Made by a program: the position numbers and the translations under genes
The notes under the pieces: generated by a model
Told to the model about the DNA's origin: nothing
The model's database searches: none
Seen by the model: only the letters and a program-made list of their open reading frames with translations
NCBI GenBank assembly: GCA_900314715.1
Contig: OMWI01000001.1
Location: 87,139 to 151,138 of the forward strand
DNA length: 64,000 bases
Source: an uncultured Prevotellaceae bacterium
GTDB lineage: Bacteria > Bacteroidota > Bacteroidia > Bacteroidales > Bacteroidaceae
Direction: 5' to 3'
Part shown: piece after piece, positions 27,395 to 36,387 of the stretch
Layout: each line of letters opens with the position of its first letter
How positions within the stretch are numbered: the first letter of the stretch is position 1

Positions 27395-30300
27395 TTACTT
27401 CATCAAAATCTTCTTGGCACTGCCGTTGCGGATGATGATGTACATACCCTTGTCGTTGATGGCATTTACTTTCACGCCGTTGATGGTGTAGATACCGTCG
27501 TTAGGCTTTTGAGCCTCGATGACAGTTTCCTTAATGCCTGTAGACAATGGACCATCCCAACCTGAGTTGTCACCCTTCTGGGTCAATGTCAATGTCCAGT
27601 TGGTTGCAGAGAACCATGTTCCTGTAAATGGAACACCAGTACGCAAGCTGTCGGTTGTCATACCTATCACGATAACGTGATTGTCTACAACGATTCCTGG
27701 AAGATCGATGTGCTCCCATCCGAATCCGTTACCGCCATTAGCGTTAACGATAGCTTGGGTATCGAAGTATGTTGGGTCGCTGTCAGGCATGTTAGCGAAC
27801 TTGTCGCATGCTTCTTGCCAAATAGTACCATAGTGGTCTGTAGCGTAAACGGTTGTGTCGTTGCCAGTAGCATCGTCAATATAGCTATAGGTTTGCAGAG
27901 GAATTTCCAAGAATGTCGTGTCTTTCTTCTCTGCGCCACCGTTTGCACCGAAGATGAATGCTCCATGACCAGCGGTACGAACATCTACGCCGATGGTATA
28001 TGTACCGTTAGGAATACCAACTACAACTTGCTCGCCATAGTAGTTCAATGCGCCAGGTGTGCTGTTGTAAGAGTCGAAGTAGCGATGACCGCTTTCGTTC
28101 GTGTTGTAATATTGTCCGCTTGTAGAGTTCTTGTCACCAGTACCTCTTTCCAATTTCCAACCAGCTTCAGCTTCAGCCTTTGGATTTCTGATAAAGCCAG
28201 TATAATCGGTAGCATCTGGGTTCTGGGCATAAGCGTTTTGCTTCTCAGCCTCCATGATAGCTTGGTTCAGAGCTTCCACGTATTCATCGATGACAGCTCC
28301 TTCTTGCATAGCAGAAGTCAATGTGCTTGCTTGTGGTACCAACAAGTTGTTCAGGTAGCTCTTCACGTCTTCGCCAGAAGTAGCTGCCAATTCGCTGGCT
28401 TGGTTGTAAACGGGAGCATACGTGTTGATGTAGTTCTTAATCTGGTTGATGATTCCGTCTACGTCGGTATAGTTAGCTTCGCTTGATGCAATCCAAGTGT
28501 TAGCGAAGTTAAGAGCGTATTCCACGATGTTGCGAGCTGCTCCGTATGCTTCTGGAGAAGTTGCCAAAGAATCGGTAACGGTAGGAATGGTCTTGCCAGC
28601 TTCCATGATTTCGTTGTACTTACCCTCAGAAGTCTCTGCCAATGCGATAGCTTCGCTCAGAGTCTCGATATTTGCATCTTCACTGTATTTAGCCATGATT
28701 TCTTGGGCACTTGCCTTATCGGCTGCGAAGTGCATTCCGTTAATCATCTCGTTGGCTTCAGCTACGCGACCAGCGAGTGCTGCGGCAATTTGTTCCTCGT
28801 TTGCAGGACCGCAATAGAGCAACTTGAAGTCGGTAACGCAGAACCATCCACGACGTAAGTCGGTCAGGCTACCGCCAAAGTCCATAGGAGTGAGTTCCTT
28901 GTCGCCACTACCTGCTGCACCAATCGTCAACTTACCGTCAACTACGATAACTGCATCGGTGGTTGTCAGTGTTTCCCATGTTCCGTTGTATGGGTCGCTG
29001 TCAATCCAAAGGCCTTCTGCCAATGTGTTCGACTTAGCTGATTGCAAAGAACTCTTTGCGAATACGTGCTGGTCAGTAACACAACCAGGTTGGGTAATCA
29101 TCTGTGCAGATACTTTGTAGAAACCATTGGGAAGGTCTGTGATTTCTTGGCTAATGCTCAAGTCGATACCAGAATTCTGCCATGCGTTCCAGCAAGAAAG
29201 TTGCTGTACGAAGTTGGTACGTTGGTCACCACCGCTGTTGCCGATAGTCCAACCAGTAGAGTTTGCGTCAGATGGGTTGCTACCGTTAACATAGCTGTGC
29301 TCCTCTGCCAATGGGTAGAATACGCTACCGTCTTCAGATACCGTTGGCTCAGCTTCCTTGTTTACGAACCAAGGATTTTGTACCAAGTGAGTGAAGTTAG
29401 CGGGATTGTCGATAGTTGCCTCTTGGCTCATGTAATAATTGGTGATGTCTTTCTGGAAATCAACCAAGGCTTGTGCGATTTCATCTGGACCACCTTCTTC
29501 CAACAACATGGTGTACTTGTTGATAGCCTCTCTGAATTCGTAAAGACCAGGATAATTGGTGGTTTCGATAATCTTGTTGGCCTCGTCAATCAATCCCATC
29601 AAAGATGCCATGTCCTTCTGTGCTTGCAACAACTTTTCTTTCAGGTTCTTGGCATCAACCAACAATTGTTGCAATTCCTCTGGACTTGCACCGTCACACA
29701 TGTCTTCCAATTCCAACGCTGCATCCAAGAAATAAGTAGCAACTTCGCCCGTTAAAGTGAAAGCTGAGTCTTGAACTTCGCGCGTATAGTCGAAGATGTC
29801 GGATTTCATCAACTCTTCAACGTCGGCTTCACCCACCTTGAACAACTTGATACCGTCGATGCAAAGGAATGGGTTGGAACCAGAGCCACCTGCTGACTCG
29901 AAACCAAACTCCATCGTGAAGTCGGTGGTCGGGGTGAACTCAATGGTGTGCATTGTCCATTCGGTGTCATTGAAACCAGTCTCATCCTTAAACACGTCTT
30001 TGCGGCATGTTACCTTAGAGAGGTTAGTACCATTGGTAGCACTCTTGTTCAAGTTGATAGCCCAATACGTAAGGATGTACTTGGCACATGGCAGATTTAC
30101 CACTTGTTTGTAAGTGGCTTTACCACCCCAACCAGCACGAAGGTAGGCAAATCCAACATTCTCGCCTTCTACGGCTCCTGGACGCTGAGGTACTTCCAGA
30201 TACGTGGTACCATCATCAGCGATGGGGATTGCTTGTGCTTTCAGGTCGTAAGGAATGGAACCAAAGTAAACCCATTCACATTTGGGGAATGTTTGGTTGG

Positions 30301-30613
30301 TTTCAATCGTCCAACCATTGATGCGGCCGATGAATCCGTTTGTAGCTTCCAGTTTTCTTCCGTCGGGACGACTTTGGCCACTGGTGGTCTTTGGCTTGGC
30401 ATATACACTGCTGTCTACGGCAATGTATGCCCAGCTACGGTCACTGAGCGAACTGTTGGTTGAGACGATTTCCTTCATCGAACCATCTACTTGGAACGTG
30501 AGGTCTTCATCAAAACCTGGATTGGCGATGAGATGTGTTACGTCTTCGCCTTCTTGGGCAAATGAAGGAAATGCCAACATTGCACCCATTACTAAGAGTA
30601 GAATCTTCTTCAT
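27395..30613 (-). CDS. large secreted surface protein with FIVAR-like helices and CBM-like domains
   Basis: This 1072-residue protein has a signal peptide (to about FPSFAQ). Three beta-rich carbohydrate-binding-like modules can be seen, each opening with a tract of the type LIANPGFDEDL, LVQNPWFVNKE or FIRNPKAEAEAGW (about 28-260, 405-605 and 825-1000). They are separated by helical regions rich in Ala, Glu and Leu with evenly spaced helices (FIVAR-like, about 270-395 and 615-810). The C-terminal GIYTINGVKVNAINDKGMY module resembles a type IX secretion tail. No catalytic residues were recognised, so glycan binding or display is the likely role. It is divergent from a gene encoding a similar protein at 30965. 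Confidence 0.75.
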   Translation of the reverse strand: MKKILLLVMGAMLAFPSFAQEGEDVTHLIANPGFDEDLTFQVDGSMKEIVSTNSSLSDRSWAYIAVDSSVYAKPKTTSGQSRPDGRKLEATNGFIGRINGWTIETNQTFPKCEWVYFGSIPYDLKAQAIPIADDGTTYLEVPQRPGAVEGENVGFAYLRAGWGGKATYKQVVNLPCAKYILTYWAINLNKSATNGTNLSKVTCRKDVFKDETGFNDTEWTMHTIEFTPTTDFTMEFGFESAGGSGSNPFLCIDGIKLFKVGEADVEELMKSDIFDYTREVQDSAFTLTGEVATYFLDAALELEDMCDGASPEELQQLLVDAKNLKEKLLQAQKDMASLMGLIDEANKIIETTNYPGLYEFREAINKYTMLLEEGGPDEIAQALVDFQKDITNYYMSQEATIDNPANFTHLVQNPWFVNKEAEPTVSEDGSVFYPLAEEHSYVNGSNPSDANSTGWTIGNSGGDQRTNFVQQLSCWNAWQNSGIDLSISQEITDLPNGFYKVSAQMITQPGCVTDQHVFAKSSLQSAKSNTLAEGLWIDSDPYNGTWETLTTTDAVIVVDGKLTIGAAGSGDKELTPMDFGGSLTDLRRGWFCVTDFKLLYCGPANEEQIAAALAGRVAEANEMINGMHFAADKASAQEIMAKYSEDANIETLSEAIALAETSEGKYNEIMEAGKTIPTVTDSLATSPEAYGAARNIVEYALNFANTWIASSEANYTDVDGIINQIKNYINTYAPVYNQASELAATSGEDVKSYLNNLLVPQASTLTSAMQEGAVIDEYVEALNQAIMEAEKQNAYAQNPDATDYTGFIRNPKAEAEAGWKLERGTGDKNSTSGQYYNTNESGHRYFDSYNSTPGALNYYGEQVVVGIPNGTYTIGVDVRTAGHGAFIFGANGGAEKKDTTFLEIPLQTYSYIDDATGNDTTVYATDHYGTIWQEACDKFANMPDSDPTYFDTQAIVNANGGNGFGWEHIDLPGIVVDNHVIVIGMTTDSLRTGVPFTGTWFSATNWTLTLTQKGDNSGWDGPLSTGIKETVIEAQKPNDGIYTINGVKVNAINDKGMYIIIRNGSAKKILMK

Positions 30614-30841
30614 TTTTTAAGGTTTTAGATTAAATATTGAAAGTTTGTTAGATAAAATGTAAAGTAATGTTCATGAGTTGATGGGTTTCATCGTTGGCAA
30701 AGATAGTTATATATTTTAAAATGTGCAATTTTTAGATAAGAAAATTTCATTTTATGTAACATCTTGTATGTCAATAATGGCATTTTTAGTTAAAAATTAC
30801 ACTTTTTTTACTGAATTGATGGTTAAATAATAAATTTTTTG

Positions 30842-30849
30842 TATGTTTG
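30842..30849 (+). promoter_or_regulatory. predicted promoter -7 element TATGTTTG in a 350-base divergent spacer
   Basis: TATGTTTG fits TAnnTTTG and is preceded by ATTG about 23 bases upstream. It leaves a 5' leader of about 110 bases before the 30965 start, unusually long. The rest of the 30614-30964 spacer is AT-rich with no gene visible. Confidence 0.5.
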
Positions 30850-30964
30850 CAACGATTATGCAGTATGATAGTCTGCCGAACAAGATAAATCTGACAGCTA
30901 ACAACCGCATTTAAAGCGATTTTTTTAACTAATTCAATAATGTCTAACAAACAATTTTAAGCTT

Positions 30965-33900
30965 ATGAAACAAATTTTCCGTTTTTTGACCATGTTGCTT
31001 TTCGCAACATTGTTTCATACCTCGGTATTCGCTTTGGATTGGGTTCTACCCACACAACCTAAAGCATCACCGTTGGTAGTGGAGGATACATTCGCCATTC
31101 GTAACGTAGGGCAGAATGCATTCATTTACATGGGCGAAGCGTGGGGTACACAAGGTGTCGTTGACGTTTCTGTTCCCAAAGGTAAATATTTCTTGTTGGT
31201 TCGACCTCAAGAGGCTACAGCAACCGTAACAGAAGAAGATGGTTCTGAAACCAGCTTCACGGTTATTGAGTTGCAAGACAACAGCAAGGGATGGGGCACT
31301 CACTTCATCTGGCGTCAGCCTGCTGATGTTAACCTCGGCGCTGGTAACAAGGGTTGCTTCGTTGACAACGGTGGTGCTCCCGCACGTTATTGGAACATCG
31401 CTTCTGTTGGCAACAATGTGTACACCATCCAAATCCCTTCTCAAATGACGGTTGACCATGGATTTGCTGAAGATGTTGCATACGTAGATGGCGAATTCTT
31501 AGGTGTCCAGCCAGACCACAGCTCTTCTTGGGCTGCCACTAATGCAGAGGGCGTAACTTACGGTATATATTATGATGTAGTATATAACGATAATCCTGCC
31601 AACTGCCAATGGGAGTTCGTAAAAAAAGCAGAGGCTGAAGTTTACGCAGCCAGAATATACTTGATGGAAACTGCAGAGAAGGCTTCAGAGAAAGGTGTTG
31701 ACGTAAGTGCCGCAAAGGCAGTGTTTGACAATCCTAACGCTACATTGGAGGAACTCAATGCCGCCAATAACGCATTGAAAGACGATTTGCAAAACGCGGC
31801 TACTCCTGAAGAACCAGTTGACGTAACTGACAAGTACATCGTAAACGCTACTCCTACGAATGGAACTAACGGTAACGCTCCTACAGGATGGACAGTAACC
31901 TTGACCGATACAGGTTCTGAGCCTGCTCCTAAGTATGGAAGCAACTGTGGTGAAATCTGGAATCGCTCTGGTGGTAAGATTTCTCAGGTAATCACTCTCC
32001 CTGCTGGCGTTTATAAACTCACCGTACAAGCTTACACACGTTCTGGTATGATTGCTACACTCGCTGCAGGTAACGATAAGATGAACATCGCTACAGTACC
32101 TTCAAGTGAGGTGAACTCACTGGGTGACGCAGATGGTCGCTTCAACAATGGTGACTTCGTTAACGAGATGCTCTTCGCTACCACAGAAGATGGTCCAATG
32201 GAGATTTCTCTGACTGCCGATGATAGCAATGGTGACCACTGGCTGGCTTGGAGAAGTTGGAAGCTCGAAAGTCTTGGCTCTGGTATTGACTCTTACAAGT
32301 TCTTGTCTCAAAATATCAGCGAGGGATGGGAAGAGGAATTCATCGACAAGGAATACAACCAAACTTATTACGATGCAGTAACTGAAGCTTTGAGCGGTGC
32401 AAGCGCTGCAACTACAAGAGAAGAGGCTATCGCTGCTTACGGTGTGGTTTCTGAAGCTATCAATAGCTTGCGCGCAAATGCTGAGGCTTACGGCAACTTG
32501 TTGAACCGTGCTAACGAAATCGAAGAGGTTCTCTGGAATGAGTACGGAGGAGAAGATGACTTGGTTGACCTCATCGAAGGAACAGCAGATATGCCAAGTA
32601 TTGCCGAATTAATCGAGACTGATGCCTTGACTACTGAAGAGGCTATCGCTAAACTCGAAGAGGTGAACAGAGTGGCAGAGGAAGTATTGAAGAATATGTT
32701 GAAGGATGGCGATGACGCTACACGTTTCATTACCAACCCAACATTCCGCGATGCAGCAGGTACCAATTCTGGTTTCAACAAGTGGACTGTGGATAGCGAC
32801 AAGGCTCTCCAGAACAATGCTGGTTCTATCGAAGTAGTTGAGCAGTGGAACGGTACTTCCGCTACAAGTATGATTGACGTTTACCAGTATGTAAACTTGC
32901 CAAAGGGTGCATTCCGCCTCTCTACAAAGGGATGGTATCGTAGTACAACTAACTACAATGACTATAAGAACAATCCTGACTATCAGGCAGTGAAGTCTTA
33001 CCTCTATGGTAGCGCTTCTCAGTTCCCATTCCCCGACATCTACAAGAAACAATACACCGCTGAGGAGAAGGAAATCTTCTTCCCACAAGGTAATGAATAT
33101 CACTTCACTGGTGACGACGGTGAAACTTACTATTGCCCCAACAACTGTACAGGTGCTAACGAACTCTTCAACAACCCAGAGGTTCACGACTATGACATGT
33201 ACGTTGACTTCATCGCAACAGGTGAGCCTGTGAAGATTGGTATCAAGGGTACTGTAGTTGGTTATGCTTGGACTATTTGGGATGACTTCCAATTGACATT
33301 CTTGGGTAGAGATACCGACGTGATGCAGCCTATCGCTGATGCTACTGTTGCTGATGCTGAGGCTCTGCTCGAAAAGCCAATGGCTTCTGACGCTCGTGCT
33401 AACTTGGTTAATGGTATCAATGCCGTTAAGAATGCTACCGACGGTAACACGATGATTGATGCATACGTGGCTCTTGGTGGTCTGATGGACGCTGCTAACG
33501 CAAGTATCAATACCTATAACAGACTGAAGACTGCTAATGAGGAATTGGCAAACGACATCTTGAAGTATATGGATACTGCTAAGCCAGAGGCTCTTGAAGC
33601 TGCTAACGCATTGAACGCTGAGATTGAGCAAGGTCTTGATGCTGGTCAATACACCGATGCACAAATCGAAGAGAAGATTGCTGAAATCAAGGAAGTTTCA
33701 TTCGACCTCAAGATTCCTGCAGGTGAAGAATACCCACAAGACTTCACCGCTCTTATCGTTAACCCAATGTACACCAGTGGTACTTCTGGTTGGACAGAGG
33801 CTCCCGAATTTGCAGGTAACGTAGGTGTTGAGCAAGAAACTACTTCTCAAGGTACTAATATTGGTTTCGCTGAGGGATGGAACAAGGCATTTGATATCTA

Positions 33901-34594
33901 TCAGGAAATCAACCGCTTGCCAGAGGGAACTTATCGCGTAAAGGTTCAAGGTCTCTATCGTCAAGAAGGCGGTGATGTTGACGCAAAGATTTGGAAGTAT
34001 GGATATGCAGCTGAAAACAACAAGTTGGATTTGCTCACGGATGCTGAGAAAGAAAACGTTCCTGAGTTTGACCCACGCGCTAAGATTTACGCTAATGGTG
34101 ATACCATTGATTTCAAACGCTGGATCTTCATGCCTCAAGACGAGGACGAAAAGGCTATCCTGCAATCTGGTCTCTCTGACGAAGGTTTGTGGATTGAATA
34201 TGAGGACAACATCACTGATCCCGATGCTCCTGTGCCATACTATTATCCACAAAATCGTAAGGCTCTTGCTAACCGTTGCGACTTTGGATGGTATGAAAAT
34301 GAGTTCTATACATACGTAGACGCTACGGGTGTATTGAGAATCGGTTGTTGCAACAAGACTGGTAAGGCTTTGGACTGGGTACCATTCTCTAACTGGAGAC
34401 TTGAGTATCTCGGCACGGAAAGCGAGCATGAAAGTACCACAGGTATTTCTGAGAAAGCTATTAGCGAAATTACTGGTAAGGCTATCTTCACCGCTGATGG
34501 TCGTCGCGTGAATACGCTCGTTAAGGGCTTGAACATCATCAAGACCACAACGAAGGACGGTAAGACCGAAGTGAAGAAAGTAATCGTGAAATAA
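30965..34594 (+). CDS. large secreted surface protein with FIVAR-like helices and CBM-like domains
   Basis: This 1209-residue protein has a signal peptide ending near SVFALD. It alternates beta-rich modules (for example VTDKYIVNATPTNGTNGNAP, RFITNPTFRDAAGTNSGF, TALIVNPMYTSGTSGW; about 300-430, 590-780, 925-1165) with helical FIVAR-like stretches (AAKAVFDNPNATLEELNAANNAL; DAYVALGGLMDAANASI). Trp- and Tyr-rich strands after each NP motif suggest glycan-binding sandwich folds. The tail ends with KAIFTADGRRVNTLVKGLNI, a Prevotella-type C-terminal module. Codon use is strongly biased toward a restricted set, like frdAB, suggesting high expression. It is organised like its divergent neighbour, so the pair may share one regulatory region. 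Confidence 0.75.
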   Translation: MKQIFRFLTMLLFATLFHTSVFALDWVLPTQPKASPLVVEDTFAIRNVGQNAFIYMGEAWGTQGVVDVSVPKGKYFLLVRPQEATATVTEEDGSETSFTVIELQDNSKGWGTHFIWRQPADVNLGAGNKGCFVDNGGAPARYWNIASVGNNVYTIQIPSQMTVDHGFAEDVAYVDGEFLGVQPDHSSSWAATNAEGVTYGIYYDVVYNDNPANCQWEFVKKAEAEVYAARIYLMETAEKASEKGVDVSAAKAVFDNPNATLEELNAANNALKDDLQNAATPEEPVDVTDKYIVNATPTNGTNGNAPTGWTVTLTDTGSEPAPKYGSNCGEIWNRSGGKISQVITLPAGVYKLTVQAYTRSGMIATLAAGNDKMNIATVPSSEVNSLGDADGRFNNGDFVNEMLFATTEDGPMEISLTADDSNGDHWLAWRSWKLESLGSGIDSYKFLSQNISEGWEEEFIDKEYNQTYYDAVTEALSGASAATTREEAIAAYGVVSEAINSLRANAEAYGNLLNRANEIEEVLWNEYGGEDDLVDLIEGTADMPSIAELIETDALTTEEAIAKLEEVNRVAEEVLKNMLKDGDDATRFITNPTFRDAAGTNSGFNKWTVDSDKALQNNAGSIEVVEQWNGTSATSMIDVYQYVNLPKGAFRLSTKGWYRSTTNYNDYKNNPDYQAVKSYLYGSASQFPFPDIYKKQYTAEEKEIFFPQGNEYHFTGDDGETYYCPNNCTGANELFNNPEVHDYDMYVDFIATGEPVKIGIKGTVVGYAWTIWDDFQLTFLGRDTDVMQPIADATVADAEALLEKPMASDARANLVNGINAVKNATDGNTMIDAYVALGGLMDAANASINTYNRLKTANEELANDILKYMDTAKPEALEAANALNAEIEQGLDAGQYTDAQIEEKIAEIKEVSFDLKIPAGEEYPQDFTALIVNPMYTSGTSGWTEAPEFAGNVGVEQETTSQGTNIGFAEGWNKAFDIYQEINRLPEGTYRVKVQGLYRQEGGDVDAKIWKYGYAAENNKLDLLTDAEKENVPEFDPRAKIYANGDTIDFKRWIFMPQDEDEKAILQSGLSDEGLWIEYEDNITDPDAPVPYYYPQNRKALANRCDFGWYENEFYTYVDATGVLRIGCCNKTGKALDWVPFSNWRLEYLGTESEHESTTGISEKAISEITGKAIFTADGRRVNTLVKGLNIIKTTTKDGKTEVKKVIVK

Positions 34595-34616
34595 TCACGT
34601 TTCTCAATGAATAATT

Positions 34617-34648
34617 AAGGCTGGCACATTTGTGTCAGCCTTTTTTTC
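34617..34648 (+). terminator. Rho-independent terminator
   Basis: The stem AAGGCTGGCACA / TGTGTCAGCCTT (one mismatch) with a 2-base loop and seven T residues lies just after the 30965-34594 gene. Confidence 0.9.
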
Positions 34649-34813
34649 GCGCTCATTCCTCCTTCATACGTTCATGGAATGTTAACATAGACATCTCTAT
34701 AATCTTATGTTACCTCTTGTTTCTCACCCTTCACCTCTTTCTACATGCAAAGCCATTCTCTTGCTTCTAACTTTCAAACCCCCTTTTCCATTCAGTCATT
34801 TTCCCATTTTTCC

Positions 34814-35198
34814 ATGAATTTTGTCGTTTTCTCAAAGACCTCCCGTTTTTTACCTTAATTCATTCTATGTCAACGATTTAACATTTTCAAGACCTCATGT
34901 AAGACCTCATGTAACACCTCACCTAAGACCTCACCTAAGACCTCCCGTCTTGCTACCATGTTTTTCGGTTGATTATTCTCTCAATCGCTCATTTCAAGAG
35001 CATAATACGACTACTTCACCACCCCCTTTTTTGCCAACTTACCTAAACATCTATGTGAGGTCTTACATGAGGTCTACGTGAGGTCTTAGGTGAGGTGTTA
35101 CATGAGGTGTTACATGAGGTCTTGAAAAACTTAACCCATTGATAATAATATGTTTAGCTAAAAAAACGGGAGGTCTTGTTAAAAATGACATAATTCAC
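34814..35198. repeat. 385-bp imperfect palindromic repeat element, copy B
   Basis: It has the same plan as copy A: ATGAATTTT end, AAGACCTCCCGT plus a T run, spacer, TTTTCAAGACCTCATGTAA, then 12-bp units (AGACCTCATGTA, ACACCTCACCTA, AGACCTCACCTA) and the mirror image on the right, ending ATAATTCAC. Its centre begins with CCTCCCGTCTTGCTACC, which matches the reverse complement of the 3' part of the copy A centre, so the two copies are inverted relative to each other. No protein is supported. Confidence 0.8.
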
Positions 35199-35281
35199 AC
35201 TAAACGCTAAACGCTAAACACTAAACACTAAACATTAAACACTAAACACTAAACTCTAAACGCTAAACTCTAAACACTAAA
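35198..35281. repeat. 7-bp tandem repeat, 12 units
   Basis: Twelve consecutive units of CACTAAA, CGCTAAA, CTCTAAA or CATTAAA run without interruption from the right end of palindromic copy B. Confidence 0.9.
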
Positions 35282-35286
35282 CACAC

Positions 35287-35374
35287 AAACCATATCTTTA
35301 TCACCAATAAACACCATGTTTATCATGGTGAAATGATATGTTTATCCCTCGCTATGATAATCTAATGATACGCT
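35287..35374. repeat. array of four degenerate 22-bp repeats
   Basis: Units start at 35287, 35309, 35331 and 35353, each 22 bp, with AAACnmcATsTTTATC as the common beginning. It follows the 7-bp array. The remaining 35375-35513 stretch up to the tRNA promoter holds nothing recognisable. Confidence 0.65.
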
Positions 35375-35513
35375 AACAAGGCAAAAGGAAATAAGCCAAA
35401 CAACCACCATATCTGCAATCCCATTACCCCCAATTCTCCATTCCATTCCCCAAACATTTTTTGCAAATAAGAGGATTTTTGCAAAAAAGTTTGGATTTCT
35501 CATTTATTTAATG

Positions 35514-35521
35514 TACTTTTG
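35514..35521 (+). promoter_or_regulatory. predicted promoter -7 element TACTTTTG for the tRNA
   Basis: TACTTTTG matches TAnnTTTG, 15 bases before the mature tRNA 5' end. Confidence 0.6.
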
Positions 35522-35535
35522 CATTCTCAAATATT

Positions 35536-35609
35536 GGACTTGTAGCTCAGTTGGTTAGAGCAACAGACTCATAATCTGGAGGTCCCAGGTTCAAGCCCTG
35601 GCTGGTCCA
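35536..35609 (+). tRNA. tRNA with anticodon CAT (Met, or Ile2 after lysidine modification)
   Basis: The cloverleaf can be built by eye: acceptor GGACTTG / CTGGTCC (one U-U mismatch at the sixth pair), D-stem GCTC / GAGC, anticodon loop CTCATAA with CAT, variable loop AGGTC, T-stem CCAGG / CCTGG with loop TTCAAGC, discriminator A. CCA is not encoded. A tRNA with anticodon CAT can be Met, initiator Met or Ile2; I cannot decide by sequence alone. Its 3' part is the attachment site of the integrated element, and the gene remains whole because the element restores the 3' end. Confidence 0.93.
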
Positions 35610-35610
35610 C
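35561..35610. other. left attachment site (attL) core, 50-bp direct repeat
   Basis: These 50 bases, from the anticodon stem to the tRNA 3' end, are repeated exactly at 62212-62261. After one mismatch another 21 bases also match (CTGAAAATCAAGC...). Confidence 0.93.
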
Positions 35611-35620
35611 ACTGAAAATC

Positions 35621-35653
35621 AAGCACTTACGAATTTTTTGTAAGTGCTTTTTC
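35621..35653 (+). terminator. tRNA terminator supplied by the element
   Basis: The stem AAGCACTTAC / GTAAGTGCTT with a T tail is followed by element DNA. A homologous terminator with a slightly different sequence lies after the right repeat at 62272-62303, so the element carries a copy that keeps the tRNA transcript ending intact. Confidence 0.85.
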
Positions 35654-35661
35654 TTTTATTT

Positions 35662-35766
35662 GCGAACACCATGCGAACACCGAATACTTAGTCAAACATT
35701 ATATATTGATTATCTTTCTTTGCGAACACGTTTTTGGTGTTCGCAAAATGGAATTTTGGTGTTCGC
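35662..35766. promoter_or_regulatory. left-end GCGAACACC boxes, probable integrase arm sites
   Basis: Direct copies are at 35662-35670, 35673-35681 and, with the last base changed, 35722-35730; inverted copies GGTGTTCGC are at 35736-35744 and 35758-35766. The first two are 11 bp apart, one helical turn, and 52 bp from the end of the att core. The same box occurs three times at the right end. Confidence 0.75.
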
Positions 35767-35942
35767 AAAGTATTATTTCTCAATTATCGTTCTACCATCT
35801 TTTTCTTTCACTAAAAAGACTTACTGAGAAACATATTATCAAAAGAACCTATATCTGTACATTAAATCGACATAAATTATATACACGTAGTGTATACATG
35901 ATTTTTAAGCAGATTCACTTATGTTAAAGTCCCCAACAGTAT

Positions 35943-36212
35943 TTGTCAATCCAATAAAAAGGTGTAACTTTGCAGCCGAAATTTAATAAAAAGTCTCTCA
36001 TAAGGGCGAGGCGAGCGAACTGTAACCTCGTAGGTTGAGAGCGTCCATCTGATAGTAGCCTTTGGGCTTCTATGTTAGAGACAAAACCCTGAGAGGCACG
36101 AAAGCAGAAGTTTTGCGATGCAAGTAGCGCCGTCAGTGTAGGGGCGATGTCCAGGAATGAAAAAACAGACTTACCACCTGTCTTCTCCCATTCCCGTTTA
36201 CTGGATTGGCAA
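35943..36212 (+). ncRNA. candidate structured non-coding RNA at the element left end
   Basis: A promoter-like TAACTTTG (35965-35972) precedes about 240 bases without a convincing gene. The segment is framed by an inverted repeat (TTGTCAATCCAATAAA at 35943 and TTTACTGGATTGGCAA at 36197, two mismatches). Internal pairings include CGAGG/CCTCG, CTCTCA/TGAGAG and, as an alternative, GTCTCT/AGAGAC. The rest of 35767-36387 upstream of the next gene is AT-rich leader sequence. The left repeat lies upstream of the promoter, so the framing repeat may be DNA-level (a small mobile unit) rather than part of the RNA. Confidence 0.45.
35965..35972 (+). promoter_or_regulatory. predicted promoter -7 element TAACTTTG at the element left end
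   Basis: TAACTTTGCAGCC closely matches TACCTTTGCAGCC at 62514, in the corresponding place behind the right attachment repeat. Confidence 0.6.
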
Positions 36213-36387
36213 GATTTTATGCACCCAATTAAAACATTAGAACAGTAAGAGCGCACTCTCAGTGACTTTTACGCTTGTATAGTGACTCGAGTTAGTCGCT
36301 CTATTATCCTTTCCTTATCTTTTCGGCAGAAAAGGTGAGGCATAATGGCGTATTGCCATAAGTATAATCAATCAAAAAGTATTTATC

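Noticed and set aside
34821-35081. Plus-strand gene of 86 residues within copy B
   Set aside because: The protein is made of translated 12-bp repeats (RPHVRPHV type) and is a by-product of the repeat.
35943-36212. Retron msr-msd
   Set aside because: No reverse transcriptase gene lies near it, so the structured region cannot be called a retron.
35924-36256. Minus-strand gene of 110 residues
   Set aside because: It lies fully within the inverted-repeat-framed, structure-rich segment, runs antisense to a clear promoter, and shows no domain.
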